From assembly GCF_021440345.1 (NCBI RefSeq), contig NZ_JAKCNS010000043.1:1-50316 (forward strand): a stretch of DNA of 50,316 bases, read 5' to 3'. The notes beneath the pieces are model-generated. The model worked only from the letters and a program-made list of their open reading frames with translations. It was not told the origin of the DNA and did not search any database. This document shows, one piece after another, positions 16,661-25,578 of this stretch. Position numbers and translations under genes: made by a program. This stretch comes from Kluyvera intermedia. Lineage in GTDB: Bacteria > Pseudomonadota > Gammaproteobacteria > Enterobacterales > Enterobacteriaceae. The first letter of the stretch is position 1; each line of letters begins with the position of its first letter.

Positions 16661-18054
16661 CGCAGTTTATCTCCAATCAAAAACTCCAGCGCGGCATCGA
16701 GGCGAATATGCGGCAGAGGCTGGTCAACGTCCATCGTCTGTGGACGGAAATTCTCAAACTGAAAGCCCTGTTTATCCCAGAATGCCTGACCCGGCAAACG
16801 GGCCGGCACTTCGCCTGGATAAACGGTCAGCGGCTCGCCGTCGCTCAGTCGATGACCGCGCAGCGCCGGAATTTTCTCGCCGTTGACATCAATAAGCCCG
16901 CTTTGGGTCGCCTGCACCGAAGCCAGCCCCAAACAGTCCATCGTAATGCCTTCAAAGGCCGCATTTTGCCAGGCATCCTGAATAAGCTGTTGCAGCAGCG
17001 ACACCATATTGCCGTGCTGATCGACCGTCACGTGATCCGCTTTGGTAGCGGCAAACAGCAGTTTGTCGATAACCGGGGAGAACAGACGGCGGAACAACGT
17101 CCGCTGGCCGTAGTGGAAACTGTGCATCAGCTGCGTTAGCGCCAGACGCATATCGTTAAACGCCTGCGGCCCGCTGTTGAGTGGCTGCAAGCAGTCCACC
17201 AGCACAATCTGGCGATCGAAACGCAGGAAGTGTTCTTTATAGAACCCTTTAACCACCTTTTCGCAGTAGTAGTTAAAACGCTCGCGCAGCATACCGGCAT
17301 TAGTGCTTTTGCCCGCCTGCGCCAGTTTCGCTTCGCCCACTGCGTCAACATCCGGCCAGGGGAAGAACTGTAACGCGGGTGCACCGGCTAGTTCGCCCGG
17401 TAACACGAAACGGCCCGGCTGGATGAAATGCAGCCCCTGCTGTTTGCACTGGTGAAGATAGTCGGTCCAGGCCTGAGCGATTTCCGCCAGCCGGTTTTCA
17501 TCCGCTGGTGCTAGCGGATCCAGCCCGTCACAGAGCTGTCGCCATTTGGCTGACCACTCTGCGCGCTGGCCGTTTAGCAACCCGGTCATCTGTCGCGACC
17601 AGCTTAAATAATCCTGGGTCAGCATCGGTAAATCGAGCAGCCATTCGCCGGGATAGTCGACAATCTCCAGATACAGCGTGGAGGTCTCTTTAAAATGGCG
17701 CAGCAACGAGTCGTTGGATTTGTAGCGCAGCGCCAGGCGAATTTCGCTGACGCCGCGCGTTGGCGTAGGCCAGGTTGGCGGCTGGCCGTAAAGCTGTGCC
17801 AGTCCTTCATCATAGGTAAAACGGGGAACCCCGAGATCGCGCTGAGGGATGCGCTTCACGCCCAGCAAGCGTTCGTCGCGCACCGCGCTCAGCAGCGGCA
17901 GACGCGCGCCGGTGTGAATGTTCAGCAGCTGATTGACCATACCGGTGATAAACGCGGTTTTGCCGCTACGGCTAAGGCCGGTCACGGCAATACGAAGATG
18001 CCGGTCAACGCTTCGGTTGACCAGCGCATTGAATTCAGTTTTGAGTCGCTTCAT
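16657..18054 (-). CDS. ycjX: YcjX GTP-binding family protein
   Basis: A 465-aa protein of the DUF463/YcjX family, the same length as in E. coli. A P-loop GLSRSGKT lies at residues 26-33. A G3-like IVDYPGEW and a G4-like ATKAD are also visible, consistent with the nucleotide binding shown for family members. Its cellular role is unclear, but genomic linkage and co-regulation with the phage-shock genes point to envelope stress. It begins 34 bases after pspD, with AGGAGTG upstream, so it is probably the continuation of the psp operon. Confidence 0.94.
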   Translation of the reverse strand: MKRLKTEFNALVNRSVDRHLRIAVTGLSRSGKTAFITGMVNQLLNIHTGARLPLLSAVRDERLLGVKRIPQRDLGVPRFTYDEGLAQLYGQPPTWPTPTRGVSEIRLALRYKSNDSLLRHFKETSTLYLEIVDYPGEWLLDLPMLTQDYLSWSRQMTGLLNGQRAEWSAKWRQLCDGLDPLAPADENRLAEIAQAWTDYLHQCKQQGLHFIQPGRFVLPGELAGAPALQFFPWPDVDAVGEAKLAQAGKSTNAGMLRERFNYYCEKVVKGFYKEHFLRFDRQIVLVDCLQPLNSGPQAFNDMRLALTQLMHSFHYGQRTLFRRLFSPVIDKLLFAATKADHVTVDQHGNMVSLLQQLIQDAWQNAAFEGITMDCLGLASVQATQSGLIDVNGEKIPALRGHRLSDGEPLTVYPGEVPARLPGQAFWDKQGFQFENFRPQTMDVDQPLPHIRLDAALEFLIGDKLR

Positions 18055-18088
18055 TGCTTAATAGACACTCCTGTCAACGCCGATACCG

Positions 18089-18310
18089 CTATTTTGCCAT
18101 GGGGAAATACCGTTTGGCGAGGCGCGACAATAAGGGTTCCAGCGCCACCGCCAGCAGCATTTTCAATGGCCGACGGGCGACGGACTTCACCGCCCAGCCG
18201 GCAACACCCGCCGGGCCATAGCGAAGTGCGGTCAGCAAGGCGAGCTTGCCGACTATTTTTAAACCAGGTTTAACTTTCTGCCCTGCCCGCTGCCATTTAT
18301 TGCTCATCAT
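18089..18310 (-). CDS. pspD: Phage shock protein D
   Basis: A 73-aa basic protein matching E. coli PspD in length. It has an amphipathic central stretch ([31 protein letters not shown]) and a Lys/Arg-rich C-terminus. It is a peripheral inner-membrane protein of unknown function in the phage-shock operon. It follows pspC by 11 bases and has GAGG upstream of its start. No pspE rhodanese gene follows; ycjX does. Confidence 0.9.
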   Translation of the reverse strand: MMSNKWQRAGQKVKPGLKIVGKLALLTALRYGPAGVAGWAVKSVARRPLKMLLAVALEPLLSRLAKRYFPMAK

Positions 18311-18321
18311 TAACCTCTTAC

Positions 18322-18681
18322 TTAGAGCTGACGGAACCGGCTGCGCAAGCTAAAGGTGTCGGATGTGACGTAACGTTCCATCTCGCGCAGACGCTGTTCA
18401 CCAGCGGAAAGCTCAGCATCAACCGCATCCAGCAGGTCGCGACTGGTTGGCTGGTGCTCACCATAGTTCGCCCCTTCCGGCATCGGGTCGAGGGCAAACG
18501 TCAAAATAATGTAGGCGACGACGACAAAGAAAAAGAGCCCAAATAGCATCGCCAGTACGGTAATAATGCGCACCAGTTTCACCGGCACGTCGAGGAATTG
18601 CGCAATACCGGCGCAGACCCCTTTCACCATGCCCTGCTGCGGAATGCGCCAGAGCTTTTTGCTAAAATCCAGTGCTGCCAT
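18322..18681 (-). CDS. pspC: Phage shock protein C
   Basis: A 119-aa inner-membrane protein (E. coli 119 aa). The N-terminal PspC domain ([20 protein letters not shown]) is followed by one strong membrane segment (about 40-66) and a C-terminal helix with a leucine-rich amphipathic pattern. PspC with PspB senses inner-membrane damage and draws PspA away from PspF, which switches the regulon on. Its start codon abuts the pspB stop at 18681. Confidence 0.96.
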   Translation of the reverse strand: MAALDFSKKLWRIPQQGMVKGVCAGIAQFLDVPVKLVRIITVLAMLFGLFFFVVVAYIILTFALDPMPEGANYGEHQPTSRDLLDAVDAELSAGEQRLREMERYVTSDTFSLRSRFRQL

Positions 18682-18905
18682 TAGCGATCCCTCCAGTTCG
18701 GATGTTCTGCATCAAGAATGGCTTCCAGTGCCTGAATACGCTCGCGCATCCGCTTAGCGTCATCGGTAAGCTGCATCAGCCGCTGCTGTTCACCCTGCGA
18801 GAGTTCGCCGGAACGGGAACGGTTGCTGTAGTGCAGCCACAGCCAAATCGGCAGGACAAACAACACAAACAGCGTCAAGGGGATGCCGAGGAAAAGCGCG
18901 CTCAT
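18681..18905 (-). CDS. pspB: Phage shock protein B
   Basis: A 74-aa protein identical in length to E. coli PspB. It has an N-terminal membrane anchor (about 4-25), a basic linker and a leucine-zipper-like cytoplasmic helix (QQRLMQLTDDAKRMRERIQALE). It partners PspC in stress sensing. AAGGAG lies directly upstream. The spacing from pspA (164 bases) is larger than in E. coli and contains two hairpins. Confidence 0.96.
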   Translation of the reverse strand: MSALFLGIPLTLFVLFVLPIWLWLHYSNRSRSGELSQGEQQRLMQLTDDAKRMRERIQALEAILDAEHPNWRDR

Positions 18906-18970
18906 AAATACTCCTTATGATTTCAACCCTCATTATTTCGCACTGCATGATGCCGGCAAGGGAACGACTT

Positions 18971-19000
18971 CCCCATCACTCACCCTGGTCAGTGACGGGG
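18971..19000 (-). terminator. Intercistronic hairpin, pspA-pspB, distal
   Basis: Read on the minus strand, CCCCGTCACT pairs with AGTGATGGGG (one G-U pair) around a 10-base loop. It may lower expression of pspB and downstream genes relative to pspA. No U tract follows. Confidence 0.55.
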
Positions 19001-19042
19001 GCCAATGCATCTGCAACTTAAAGTATGACGGGCATATGAGCA

Positions 19043-19061
19043 GCGGTACTGTACGTACCGC
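19043..19061. terminator. Intercistronic hairpin, pspA-pspB, proximal
   Basis: GCGGTAC and GTACCGC flank a TGTAC loop nine bases after the pspA stop. No U tract follows, so partial termination or RNA stabilisation is more likely than full termination. Confidence 0.55.
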
Positions 19062-19069
19062 CAGATTTA

Positions 19070-19738
19070 TTATTCGTTGTCCTGCTTCATTTTGGCTTTC
19101 AGCGCAGCCAGCTGATCGCTGATTTCATCATCCGCTTTCAGCTCTGCAAACTGCTGATCCAACGATGGTTGTTTGCCAAAACGATGGCTTTCCGCTTCCG
19201 CTTCCATGTGGTCAATACGGCGTTCAAAGGATTCAAAACGCGCCATCGCCTCATCCAGTTTACCGCTATCCAGTTGACGGCGCACATCGCGGGACGAACT
19301 CGCCGCCTGATGACGCAGTGCCAATGACTGCTGACGGGCACGGGTTTCGCTGAGTTTATTCTCCAGCTCACCGATCTCTTTTTTCATCCGCGCCAGGGTT
19401 TCGTCCACCAGCGTCACTTCGTGTTCCAGCGTGGCGATAACGTCAGTAAGTTTCTGCTTCTCAATCAGCGCAGCCCGCGCCAGATCCTCTTTCTCTTTAC
19501 GCAGCGCCAGTTCGGCCTTTTCTTGCCACTCAAGCTGCTGTGCCAGTGCTTTCTCAACGCGACGGCTCAGCTCTTTCTTTTCCGCCAACGCACGCGCTGA
19601 TGTGGAGCGGACTTCAACCAGCGTGTCTTCCATCTCCTGGATCATCAGACGCACCAGCTTTTGCGGGTCTTCCGCTTTCTCCAGCAGTGAGTTGATGTTG
19701 GCGTTCACGATGTCGGCAAAACGAGAAAAAATACCCAT
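19070..19738 (-). CDS. pspA: Phage shock protein A
   Basis: A 222-aa PspA/IM30/ESCRT-III-like protein (E. coli 222 aa), almost entirely helical coiled coil after an N-terminal amphipathic helix ([21 protein letters not shown]). It has two roles: it inhibits the ATPase of PspF in unstressed cells, and it assembles on damaged inner membrane to preserve the proton-motive force. AGGATTG precedes the start. Transcription is from a sigma-54 promoter activated by the divergently encoded PspF. Confidence 0.98.
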   Translation of the reverse strand: MGIFSRFADIVNANINSLLEKAEDPQKLVRLMIQEMEDTLVEVRSTSARALAEKKELSRRVEKALAQQLEWQEKAELALRKEKEDLARAALIEKQKLTDVIATLEHEVTLVDETLARMKKEIGELENKLSETRARQQSLALRHQAASSSRDVRRQLDSGKLDEAMARFESFERRIDHMEAEAESHRFGKQPSLDQQFAELKADDEISDQLAALKAKMKQDNE

Positions 19739-19791
19739 AATTCAATCCTCATAGTTCTATGTTTCGGGCTTAGCCCTGCGAAGAGACTATT

Positions 19792-19807
19792 ACAACTTCC
19801 GTGCCAA
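19792..19807 (-). promoter_or_regulatory. Sigma-54 promoter of pspA
   Basis: On the minus strand the sequence TTGGCACGGAAGTTGT fits the -24/-12 consensus TTGGCACG-N4-TTGC/T. It lies 54-69 bases before the pspA start, within the pspA-pspF intergenic region. Confidence 0.9.
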
Positions 19808-19871
19808 CTTTTTATCTTATTGATTATAAACGAGGTGATTGAAATTTGTGCCATTAACGCCTACAGTGAGA

Positions 19872-19905
19872 TGGCGAATTACACCAACAAGTGGCGAATT
19901 TCATC
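19872..19905. promoter_or_regulatory. Two tandem PspF upstream activating sites
   Basis: TGGCGAATTACACC (19872-19885) and TGGCGAATTTCATC (19892-19905) are near-identical and begin exactly 20 bases apart, two helical turns. Their complement contains TGTAATTCGC, the core of the E. coli PspF activator sites. The second ends at the base before the pspF start codon, so PspF binding should also repress pspF, as known in E. coli. An AT-rich stretch between these sites and the promoter fits an IHF bend. Confidence 0.85.
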
Positions 19906-20874
19906 ATGGCAGATTACAAAGATAACCTTCTCGGCGAGGCCAACCGCTTTCTTGAGGTGCTGGAGCAGGTGTCGCGGCTAGCACCGCTGAACAAACCAGT
20001 GTTAATTATCGGCGAACGGGGTACCGGCAAAGAGCTTATCGCCAACCGCCTGCACTACCTTTCTTCATGCTGGCAAGGGCCATTTATCTCGCTTAACTGC
20101 GCGGCGCTAAACGAAAATCTACTGGACTCTGAACTGTTCGGCCACGAAGCCGGGGCATTTACCGGTGCACAGAAGCGCCATCCTGGGCGTTTCGAACGTG
20201 CCGATGGCGGCACGCTGTTCCTCGATGAACTGGCGACGGCTCCGATGCTGGTGCAGGAAAAACTGCTGCGGGTGATTGAATATGGTGAACTTGAGCGCGT
20301 GGGCGGAAGCCAGCCGCTGCAGGTGAACGTTCGCCTGGTGTGCGCCACCAACGCCGACTTGCCGCAGATGGTTGAGGAAGGCCACTTTCGCGCCGACCTG
20401 CTCGACCGCCTGGCTTTTGACGTCGTACAGCTCCCCTCGCTACGCGAACGGCGCAGCGACATTATGCTGATGGCAGATCATTTTGCTATCCAGATGTGCC
20501 GGGAGCTTAAGCTACCGCTGTTCCCGGGTTTTACCGAACGCGCCCGCGATACGCTGCTCAATTACCGCTGGCCGGGAAACATTCGCGAACTGAAAAACGT
20601 GGTGGAGCGTTCGATGTATCGCCACGGCAGCAGCGAAATTCCGCTCGATGAGATTGTTATCGATCCGTTCCTCCGCCAGACGGTACTGCAGCCACAGCCT
20701 ACCGCCAAAGGGCCGACGCTGCCACTCGATCTCCGCCAGTTTCAATCGGTGCAAGAAAAAGAGCTACTTGAGCAAAGTTTGCAACAGGCCCGCTTTAACC
20801 AAAAACAGGCGGCCGAACTTTTAGGCCTCACCTACCATCAGTTGAGAGCGCTACTGAAAAAGCACCAGCTTTAA
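19906..20874 (+). CDS. pspF: Phage shock operon activator PspF
   Basis: A 322-aa sigma-54 enhancer-binding protein (E. coli 325 aa) without a receiver domain. The AAA+ core has Walker A GERGTGKE (36-43), the sigma-54 contact loop GAFTGA (83-88), Walker B GGTLFLDELA with Asp107-Glu108, and the WPGNIREL sensor segment. A C-terminal helix-turn-helix (NQKQAAELLGLTYHQLRALL) binds the upstream sites. The start at 19906 aligns with E. coli; an in-frame codon at 19891 lies within the activator site. Its activity is held down by PspA. No good Shine-Dalgarno sequence is visible, consistent with low expression. Confidence 0.97.
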   Translation: MADYKDNLLGEANRFLEVLEQVSRLAPLNKPVLIIGERGTGKELIANRLHYLSSCWQGPFISLNCAALNENLLDSELFGHEAGAFTGAQKRHPGRFERADGGTLFLDELATAPMLVQEKLLRVIEYGELERVGGSQPLQVNVRLVCATNADLPQMVEEGHFRADLLDRLAFDVVQLPSLRERRSDIMLMADHFAIQMCRELKLPLFPGFTERARDTLLNYRWPGNIRELKNVVERSMYRHGSSEIPLDEIVIDPFLRQTVLQPQPTAKGPTLPLDLRQFQSVQEKELLEQSLQQARFNQKQAAELLGLTYHQLRALLKKHQL

Positions 20875-21161
20875 ATTCGTCCTTTCCCTTGAATGCCCTA
20901 CTATTACAGTGAGGGCAACGCCAGACCGTACGCCATTAATTCAATGAGTTGTACCAACACTTTTCATCTTATGAAGAGAACCCGCGTTCTTTACCTTCCG
21001 CAATAAAGTCTATAAAGAGACAAAGTCACTTCAATTTCGCACTATCAAAGACAAGAATTTAGTTAGCCCAATACATAGCTTAAATTAATATATTAGATGT
21101 CGTAAGACACGTAGAAATATTTCTAAGAATCCATTATTGCACTTATTTAAGGATTAAATGA
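20875..21161. other. Intergenic region before the fimbrial operon
   Basis: This 287-base stretch is AT-rich and has no open frame of note. It should hold the fimbrial promoter, but I cannot assign it with confidence. A perfect 12-bp palindrome AGAAATATTTCT lies at about 21112-21123. I saw no inverted repeats framing an invertible segment, so phase switching by inversion is not supported. Confidence 0.5.
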
Positions 21162-21701
21162 ATGACCATCAATAAACCACTCACACTTTGCGCACTGATG
21201 CTTTGCGGAGTATTTGGCGCACAAGCCGCAGGGACCAACACAATTACTTTCACCGGCAAAGTAATTGAATCCGCTTGTACTATTTCAGTAAATGATGGTA
21301 ACGCAAGTCTGGATTTAGGGTCAACGCTTGCTACTGATATCGCTACTTCAGGCCAGACTGGCGCTCCTAAAGAGTTCAATATCAGTTTAGCGGGTTGTCC
21401 GAAGGCCGCGGTAGGCGTACCGACTAAGGCTTTTGTGAAATTTACTGGTGATACCGATGGCAACACCAGCTACTTTAAAAACACCACCTCCAGCGAATCA
21501 CCTGCAACCAATACAGGCGTTATGTTGAAAGACGGTAAAGGCACCGCAATCATCAATAACGATGGTAACGGTCAAATCAATCTGCCAGCTGAAGGCGGTG
21601 ATATTAGTCTGACCTATTCCGCTATGTTGGTGGCAACGGCAAATACACCTACTCAGGGTGATGTATCCAGTACCCTGACATATACAGTTAGCTACGAATA
21701 A
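21162..21701 (+). CDS. Major fimbrial subunit (type 1 family pilin)
   Basis: A 179-aa secreted pilin of the chaperone-usher pathway. Signal peptide about 1-23 (AQAA), mature protein beginning GTNTITFTGKVIESAC. The conserved disulfide pair is Cys39 and Cys79, and the C-terminus TYTVSYE carries the penultimate Tyr of the beta-zipper motif. The N-terminal TITFTGKV segment is the donor strand. AAGGA lies 8 bases before the chosen ATG; an overlapping ATG at 21158 is out of frame. It is first in the operon and is followed by a strong hairpin, which fits a high level of this subunit relative to downstream genes. Related FimA-like pilins diverge quickly, so the fimbrial type cannot be named. Confidence 0.9.
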   Translation: MTINKPLTLCALMLCGVFGAQAAGTNTITFTGKVIESACTISVNDGNASLDLGSTLATDIATSGQTGAPKEFNISLAGCPKAAVGVPTKAFVKFTGDTDGNTSYFKNTTSSESPATNTGVMLKDGKGTAIINNDGNGQINLPAEGGDISLTYSAMLVATANTPTQGDVSSTLTYTVSYE

Positions 21702-21709
21702 TTGATCGA

Positions 21710-21743
21710 CAAGTGCTAAATAGCCTATTTAGCACTTGTTTTT
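21710..21743 (+). terminator. Rho-independent attenuator after the major pilin gene
   Basis: CAAGTGCTAAATAG (21710-21723) and CTATTTAGCACTTG (21725-21738) form a perfect inverted repeat followed by TTTTT. It is a classical terminator inside the operon, 8 bases after the pilin stop, so only part of the transcription should reach the chaperone and usher genes. Confidence 0.88.
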
Positions 21744-21755
21744 ATAGGTATTTAA

Positions 21756-22442
21756 ATGAATTTTTCTAAACTCGGCATCATCTCGGCTGTGGTCAGCATT
21801 TACGCTTGTAATGCTTTCGCCAGCGTCACTATCGGTGGTACACGTCTTATTTTTGATGGCAGCAAAAGTGAAACCTCTTTTTCCATTGAAAATAAAGATA
21901 AGGTGACTAATCTGGTGCAATCATGGATAACGCCTGCCGACGCAGCCACGCCGGGCAAAGAGGCTATTATCATCACCCCGCCACTGTTTCGTCTTGATGT
22001 TGGTGATAAAAATGTTTTACGCATTGTTCGTTCAGGCCTGCCGATGCCTGAAGATCATGAAAGTATGTATTGGTTAAACATTAAAGGTATCCCAGCGACC
22101 GGAGATGATCAACCCGGTAATTCGGTACAAATTGCCGTCAACTCACGTATTAAATTAATTTATCGGCCAAAATCACTTTCCGGCACAACGCCTGAACAAT
22201 TTACGCAGAATATACGCTGGGCTATTACCGGTGGAACATTAACGGTCAATAACCCAACAAATTACTATATGAACTTCGCCTCGGTGAAAATTAACAATCG
22301 TGCCATTGATACCGTTACCTGGGTCTCGCCAAAGTCAACCGCTAACTTCAAAATTAATTCAGATATTAAAAGTGGGACAATATCATGGCGACTCTATAAC
22401 GATTTCGGCATGGCAGGAACCGAACACACCGCATCAATTTAA
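21756..22442 (+). CDS. Periplasmic fimbrial chaperone
   Basis: A 228-aa PapD/FimC-like chaperone with a signal peptide (about 1-22). The N-terminal immunoglobulin-like domain has the invariant Arg in GGTRLIFDG and the WLNIKGIP strand. SRIKLIYRPKSL supplies the conserved Lys that anchors the pilin C-terminus, and alternating hydrophobics in the G1 strand just before it donate to the subunit groove. It keeps pilins folded in the periplasm and delivers them to the usher. It follows the attenuator and precedes the usher by 15 bases. Confidence 0.93.
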   Translation: MNFSKLGIISAVVSIYACNAFASVTIGGTRLIFDGSKSETSFSIENKDKVTNLVQSWITPADAATPGKEAIIITPPLFRLDVGDKNVLRIVRSGLPMPEDHESMYWLNIKGIPATGDDQPGNSVQIAVNSRIKLIYRPKSLSGTTPEQFTQNIRWAITGGTLTVNNPTNYYMNFASVKINNRAIDTVTWVSPKSTANFKINSDIKSGTISWRLYNDFGMAGTEHTASI

Positions 22443-22457
22443 CGCCAGTGGTATAGA

Positions 22458-25004
22458 ATGACCATGAATCGATTATTAGCATCAACTCCGCCAGTTTTCA
22501 TATTTATTATTTCATCATCGTGCGGTGATGCCTTCGCTCGTGAGCATTTTAACGCAGCATTGCTTGAAACCGGGCAAGGTTCATCATCCACTGTCGATCT
22601 TTCCGTTTTTGAAAGAGGAATGCAGGCACCCGGGAAATATCATGTTGAAATTATCCTCAATAACAAAAAGGTGGATACCCTCGACGTTAATTTTATTGAA
22701 GATCCCTCTTCTAAAGATAAAACCAACCTCATTCCTTGTCTTTCAACTGAACAGCTTTTGGAATGGGGAGTCAAAGTTGATGACTATCCCGATATCTATA
22801 CCGGTAAACAGGACTGCGCAAATCTATCTGCCATTCCTGCGGCAACAACTGAATTCAAATTTGAACGCCAACAGTTAGCGATTAGTATCCCGCAGGCTGC
22901 CATGTTATTCCGGCCACAGGATTATGTTTCGCCAGAAAAATGGGATGAAGGGATCCCCGCACTGCTGCTTAGCTATAACTTAAGTGGGATTACGACACGT
23001 GAAAGGGGCAATAGCGGCCAGGATGGTAGCAGTCAATACGGCAGTTTTCATCCGGGGATAAACGTCGGCCCGTGGCGTTTCAGAAACTTTACCACCTGGA
23101 ATCATGATACTGACGGAAATAACAACATTGACTCTGTTTATACCTATGTATCTCGTGATATCAAGGCCTTGAAAAGCCAGCTTATCATGGGCGAAAGCAA
23201 CACCAAAAACGACCTTTTTGACAGTTTTGCCTTTCGCGGCGCGGAGCTGTCCTCTGATGACGACATGACGCCGGACAGCATGAGAAATTATGCGCCAGTG
23301 ATCCATGGCATTGCGAAAAGCAACGCCGTCGTGACCGTCACGCAAAATGGGCACAGCATTTATCAAACCGCCGTGGCGCCTGGCGCATTTGAAATCAACG
23401 ATATTTACTCCACCGGCAGCGCCGGCGATCTTCAGGTCGAAATCAAAGAATCTGATGGCAGTATCCAAACGCTTATTGTGCCTTACGCATCGCTTCCAGT
23501 GCTGCACCGTGAGGGCCACTATGACTACACCATTGTGACCGGCAGAACGGATATCGGCAGCGGTAAAGAGGCGAATTTTGCGCAATCAACGCTGATTTAT
23601 GGGCTGCCCTTCGGCCTGACGCTTTACGGCGGCGTTCAGTATGCCGATATCGATTACAGCGCACTCACCTCTGGTCTCGGTATTAATCTCGGTGACATCG
23701 GTGCACTCTCGCTGGACGTAACGCAAGCCTGGTCAAAATCCTATACGCACGATGGGGACACGAACCCAATCCAATCGAGTCACCGCGACAGCGGCCAGTC
23801 GCTGCGCTTGCGTTACAGTAAAGATATTCTGGCAACGGGGACAAACGTCAGTATCGCCGGATATCGCTATTCGACGCAGGGCTACATGACACTGCCTAAT
23901 GTTCTGCAAAGTTACGACCGCGATGATGATATTGGCCACAGCAAAGACAGAACCGAATTTACCCTTTCGCAAGATATTGTGTATGGCTCAATTTCGGCAA
24001 GCTACGTCAAAGAGCACTACTGGGATCAAAGCACAATGTCTTCCGTCAGCGTCGGCTATAACAATAGCTGGCGGGGAATAACCTACGGACTGAACTATAC
24101 CTACAGCATGAACCAGGAGGATGAAGATGACGATGATGACAGCGACCGCAACGAAAGCCAGTTCTCACTTAACGTTAGCATTCCCTTCGATAAGTTCTTA
24201 CCGGGCAGCTATATCAATTACAGCCTGAACAACACACGTCATGGCGCGACAACGCATAACGTCGGTATATCGGGCACCGCGCTCGAAGACAACCGGTTGA
24301 ACTGGGGGATACAAGAAGGGTATTCCAACGATGATAACCAAACTAACGGCAGCGTATACGGCAACTATAAAAGCCGTTACTCCGAGTTCAACGGCGGTTA
24401 TTCCTATGACGCCAACAGCCACCAATTCAACTACGGTATTCAGGGCGGTATTGTTGCGCATAGCCATGGCATAACGTTGGCGCAAACGCTTAACGACACC
24501 ATCGTACTGGTTAATGCGCAGGGCGCTGAGGGTGTGCCTGTCAGCAGCCAGACCGGCGTCATGACCGATGGTCGCGGGTTTGCCGTTGTTCCTTACGCTA
24601 ACCCCTACCATAAAAATAGCGTCTCCTTAGATACGGAAAATATTTCCAATCATTCTGTCGATTTGCAAGAGACGACAAAATACGTCTACCCCACCCGTGG
24701 CGCCGTTGTTGAAGCAGGGTACCGTGCCAACATTGGCTCTCGCGCATTGTTAACGCTGGTTCAAAGCAATGGCAAGCCGGTTCCTTTTGGTGCAACGGTC
24801 AGCGTGAACAAAACCTCAGAAAATGAGAACAACAGCAGCATTGTCGGTGACGATGGGCAAGTGTATTTGTCCGGTTTAAAAGACGCGGGCTCATTACAGG
24901 TTGAATGGGGAAAAAATGGTACATCACGATGCGCAGTTACCTATTCATTACCCGAGAAAAAGAGCTTATCGGGCATAGAATTACTGCATGCGAAATGTCT
25001 CTAA
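22458..25004 (+). CDS. Outer-membrane fimbrial usher
   Basis: An 848-aa usher, the usual size. A signal peptide (about 1-27, ending DAFA) is followed by the N-terminal chaperone-binding domain (FNAALLE, VDLSVFE, paired Cys in LIPCLS and KQDCAN). Then come the 24-strand barrel with its plug (about 240-330) and two C-terminal domains with a Cys pair (SRCAVTY, HAKCL). It secretes and orders the subunits. One barrel loop carries an unusual acidic run at residues 554-563 (EDEDDDDDSD). It lies between chaperone and minor-subunit genes in the same orientation. Confidence 0.94.
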   Translation: MTMNRLLASTPPVFIFIISSSCGDAFAREHFNAALLETGQGSSSTVDLSVFERGMQAPGKYHVEIILNNKKVDTLDVNFIEDPSSKDKTNLIPCLSTEQLLEWGVKVDDYPDIYTGKQDCANLSAIPAATTEFKFERQQLAISIPQAAMLFRPQDYVSPEKWDEGIPALLLSYNLSGITTRERGNSGQDGSSQYGSFHPGINVGPWRFRNFTTWNHDTDGNNNIDSVYTYVSRDIKALKSQLIMGESNTKNDLFDSFAFRGAELSSDDDMTPDSMRNYAPVIHGIAKSNAVVTVTQNGHSIYQTAVAPGAFEINDIYSTGSAGDLQVEIKESDGSIQTLIVPYASLPVLHREGHYDYTIVTGRTDIGSGKEANFAQSTLIYGLPFGLTLYGGVQYADIDYSALTSGLGINLGDIGALSLDVTQAWSKSYTHDGDTNPIQSSHRDSGQSLRLRYSKDILATGTNVSIAGYRYSTQGYMTLPNVLQSYDRDDDIGHSKDRTEFTLSQDIVYGSISASYVKEHYWDQSTMSSVSVGYNNSWRGITYGLNYTYSMNQEDEDDDDDSDRNESQFSLNVSIPFDKFLPGSYINYSLNNTRHGATTHNVGISGTALEDNRLNWGIQEGYSNDDNQTNGSVYGNYKSRYSEFNGGYSYDANSHQFNYGIQGGIVAHSHGITLAQTLNDTIVLVNAQGAEGVPVSSQTGVMTDGRGFAVVPYANPYHKNSVSLDTENISNHSVDLQETTKYVYPTRGAVVEAGYRANIGSRALLTLVQSNGKPVPFGATVSVNKTSENENNSSIVGDDGQVYLSGLKDAGSLQVEWGKNGTSRCAVTYSLPEKKSLSGIELLHAKCL

Positions 25005-25022
25005 CTAAGGGTTAATTTTCAG

Positions 25023-25556
25023 ATGATGAAAAGATATACGCTGCTGCTGGGGCTCATTTTGTCGTGCCAGACGATGGCATACAACACCAGTGATACGATT
25101 CAAGTCCATGTCACGGGACAAATTATTACTGCCGTATGCGAAGTGGCATTAGATAACACAGTGTCCCTTGGCCAGGTAGCCAGGCAGGATCTCTCGGTGC
25201 CGGGGGGAAATAGCGCGCCGGCTCCATTTGTCGTTAAGCTATTTCAATGTTCACCGGAATTATCAAAGGTGACCATCACATTTAGTGGCACCCCCTATAC
25301 CGCCGACCCGGCTTATTCGCAGGCTATTTATGCCAATGAACTTGCCGATGGTGCACAAGACGTTGGCCTCCAGATCCTGAATATGGACGGTAATTCGCTC
25401 ATCAATTTAGCTAACGGCGTCGATTACACCATGCCACTGGATACCGAGACCCACAGCAAAATGCTGTATTTCACTGCCCGAATGTATACCCCACACGGCA
25501 CGCCAACCCCCGGATATTTTAAGAGCGCAGTAACGCTGAGCTTCACCTATCAATAA
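25023..25556 (+). CDS. Minor fimbrial subunit
   Basis: A 177-aa pilin-domain protein with a short signal peptide (about 1-19), Cys39 and Cys76 as the expected disulfide, and a C-terminus ending SFTYQ with the penultimate Tyr recognised by the chaperone. It probably adapts the tip adhesin to the shaft or starts or ends the fibre. AAGGG lies 11 bases before the first ATG; the next codon is also ATG, so the start could be three bases later. It sits 18 bases after the usher stop. Confidence 0.85.
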   Translation: MMKRYTLLLGLILSCQTMAYNTSDTIQVHVTGQIITAVCEVALDNTVSLGQVARQDLSVPGGNSAPAPFVVKLFQCSPELSKVTITFSGTPYTADPAYSQAIYANELADGAQDVGLQILNMDGNSLINLANGVDYTMPLDTETHSKMLYFTARMYTPHGTPTPGYFKSAVTLSFTYQ

Positions 25557-25578
25557 TACTCACGGTGCGATACAGCAT

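Noticed and set aside
20875-21161. Possible invertible promoter switch upstream of the pilin gene
   Set aside because: I could find no pair of inverted repeats flanking a promoter-sized segment and no fim-type recombinase gene; only a short palindrome is present.
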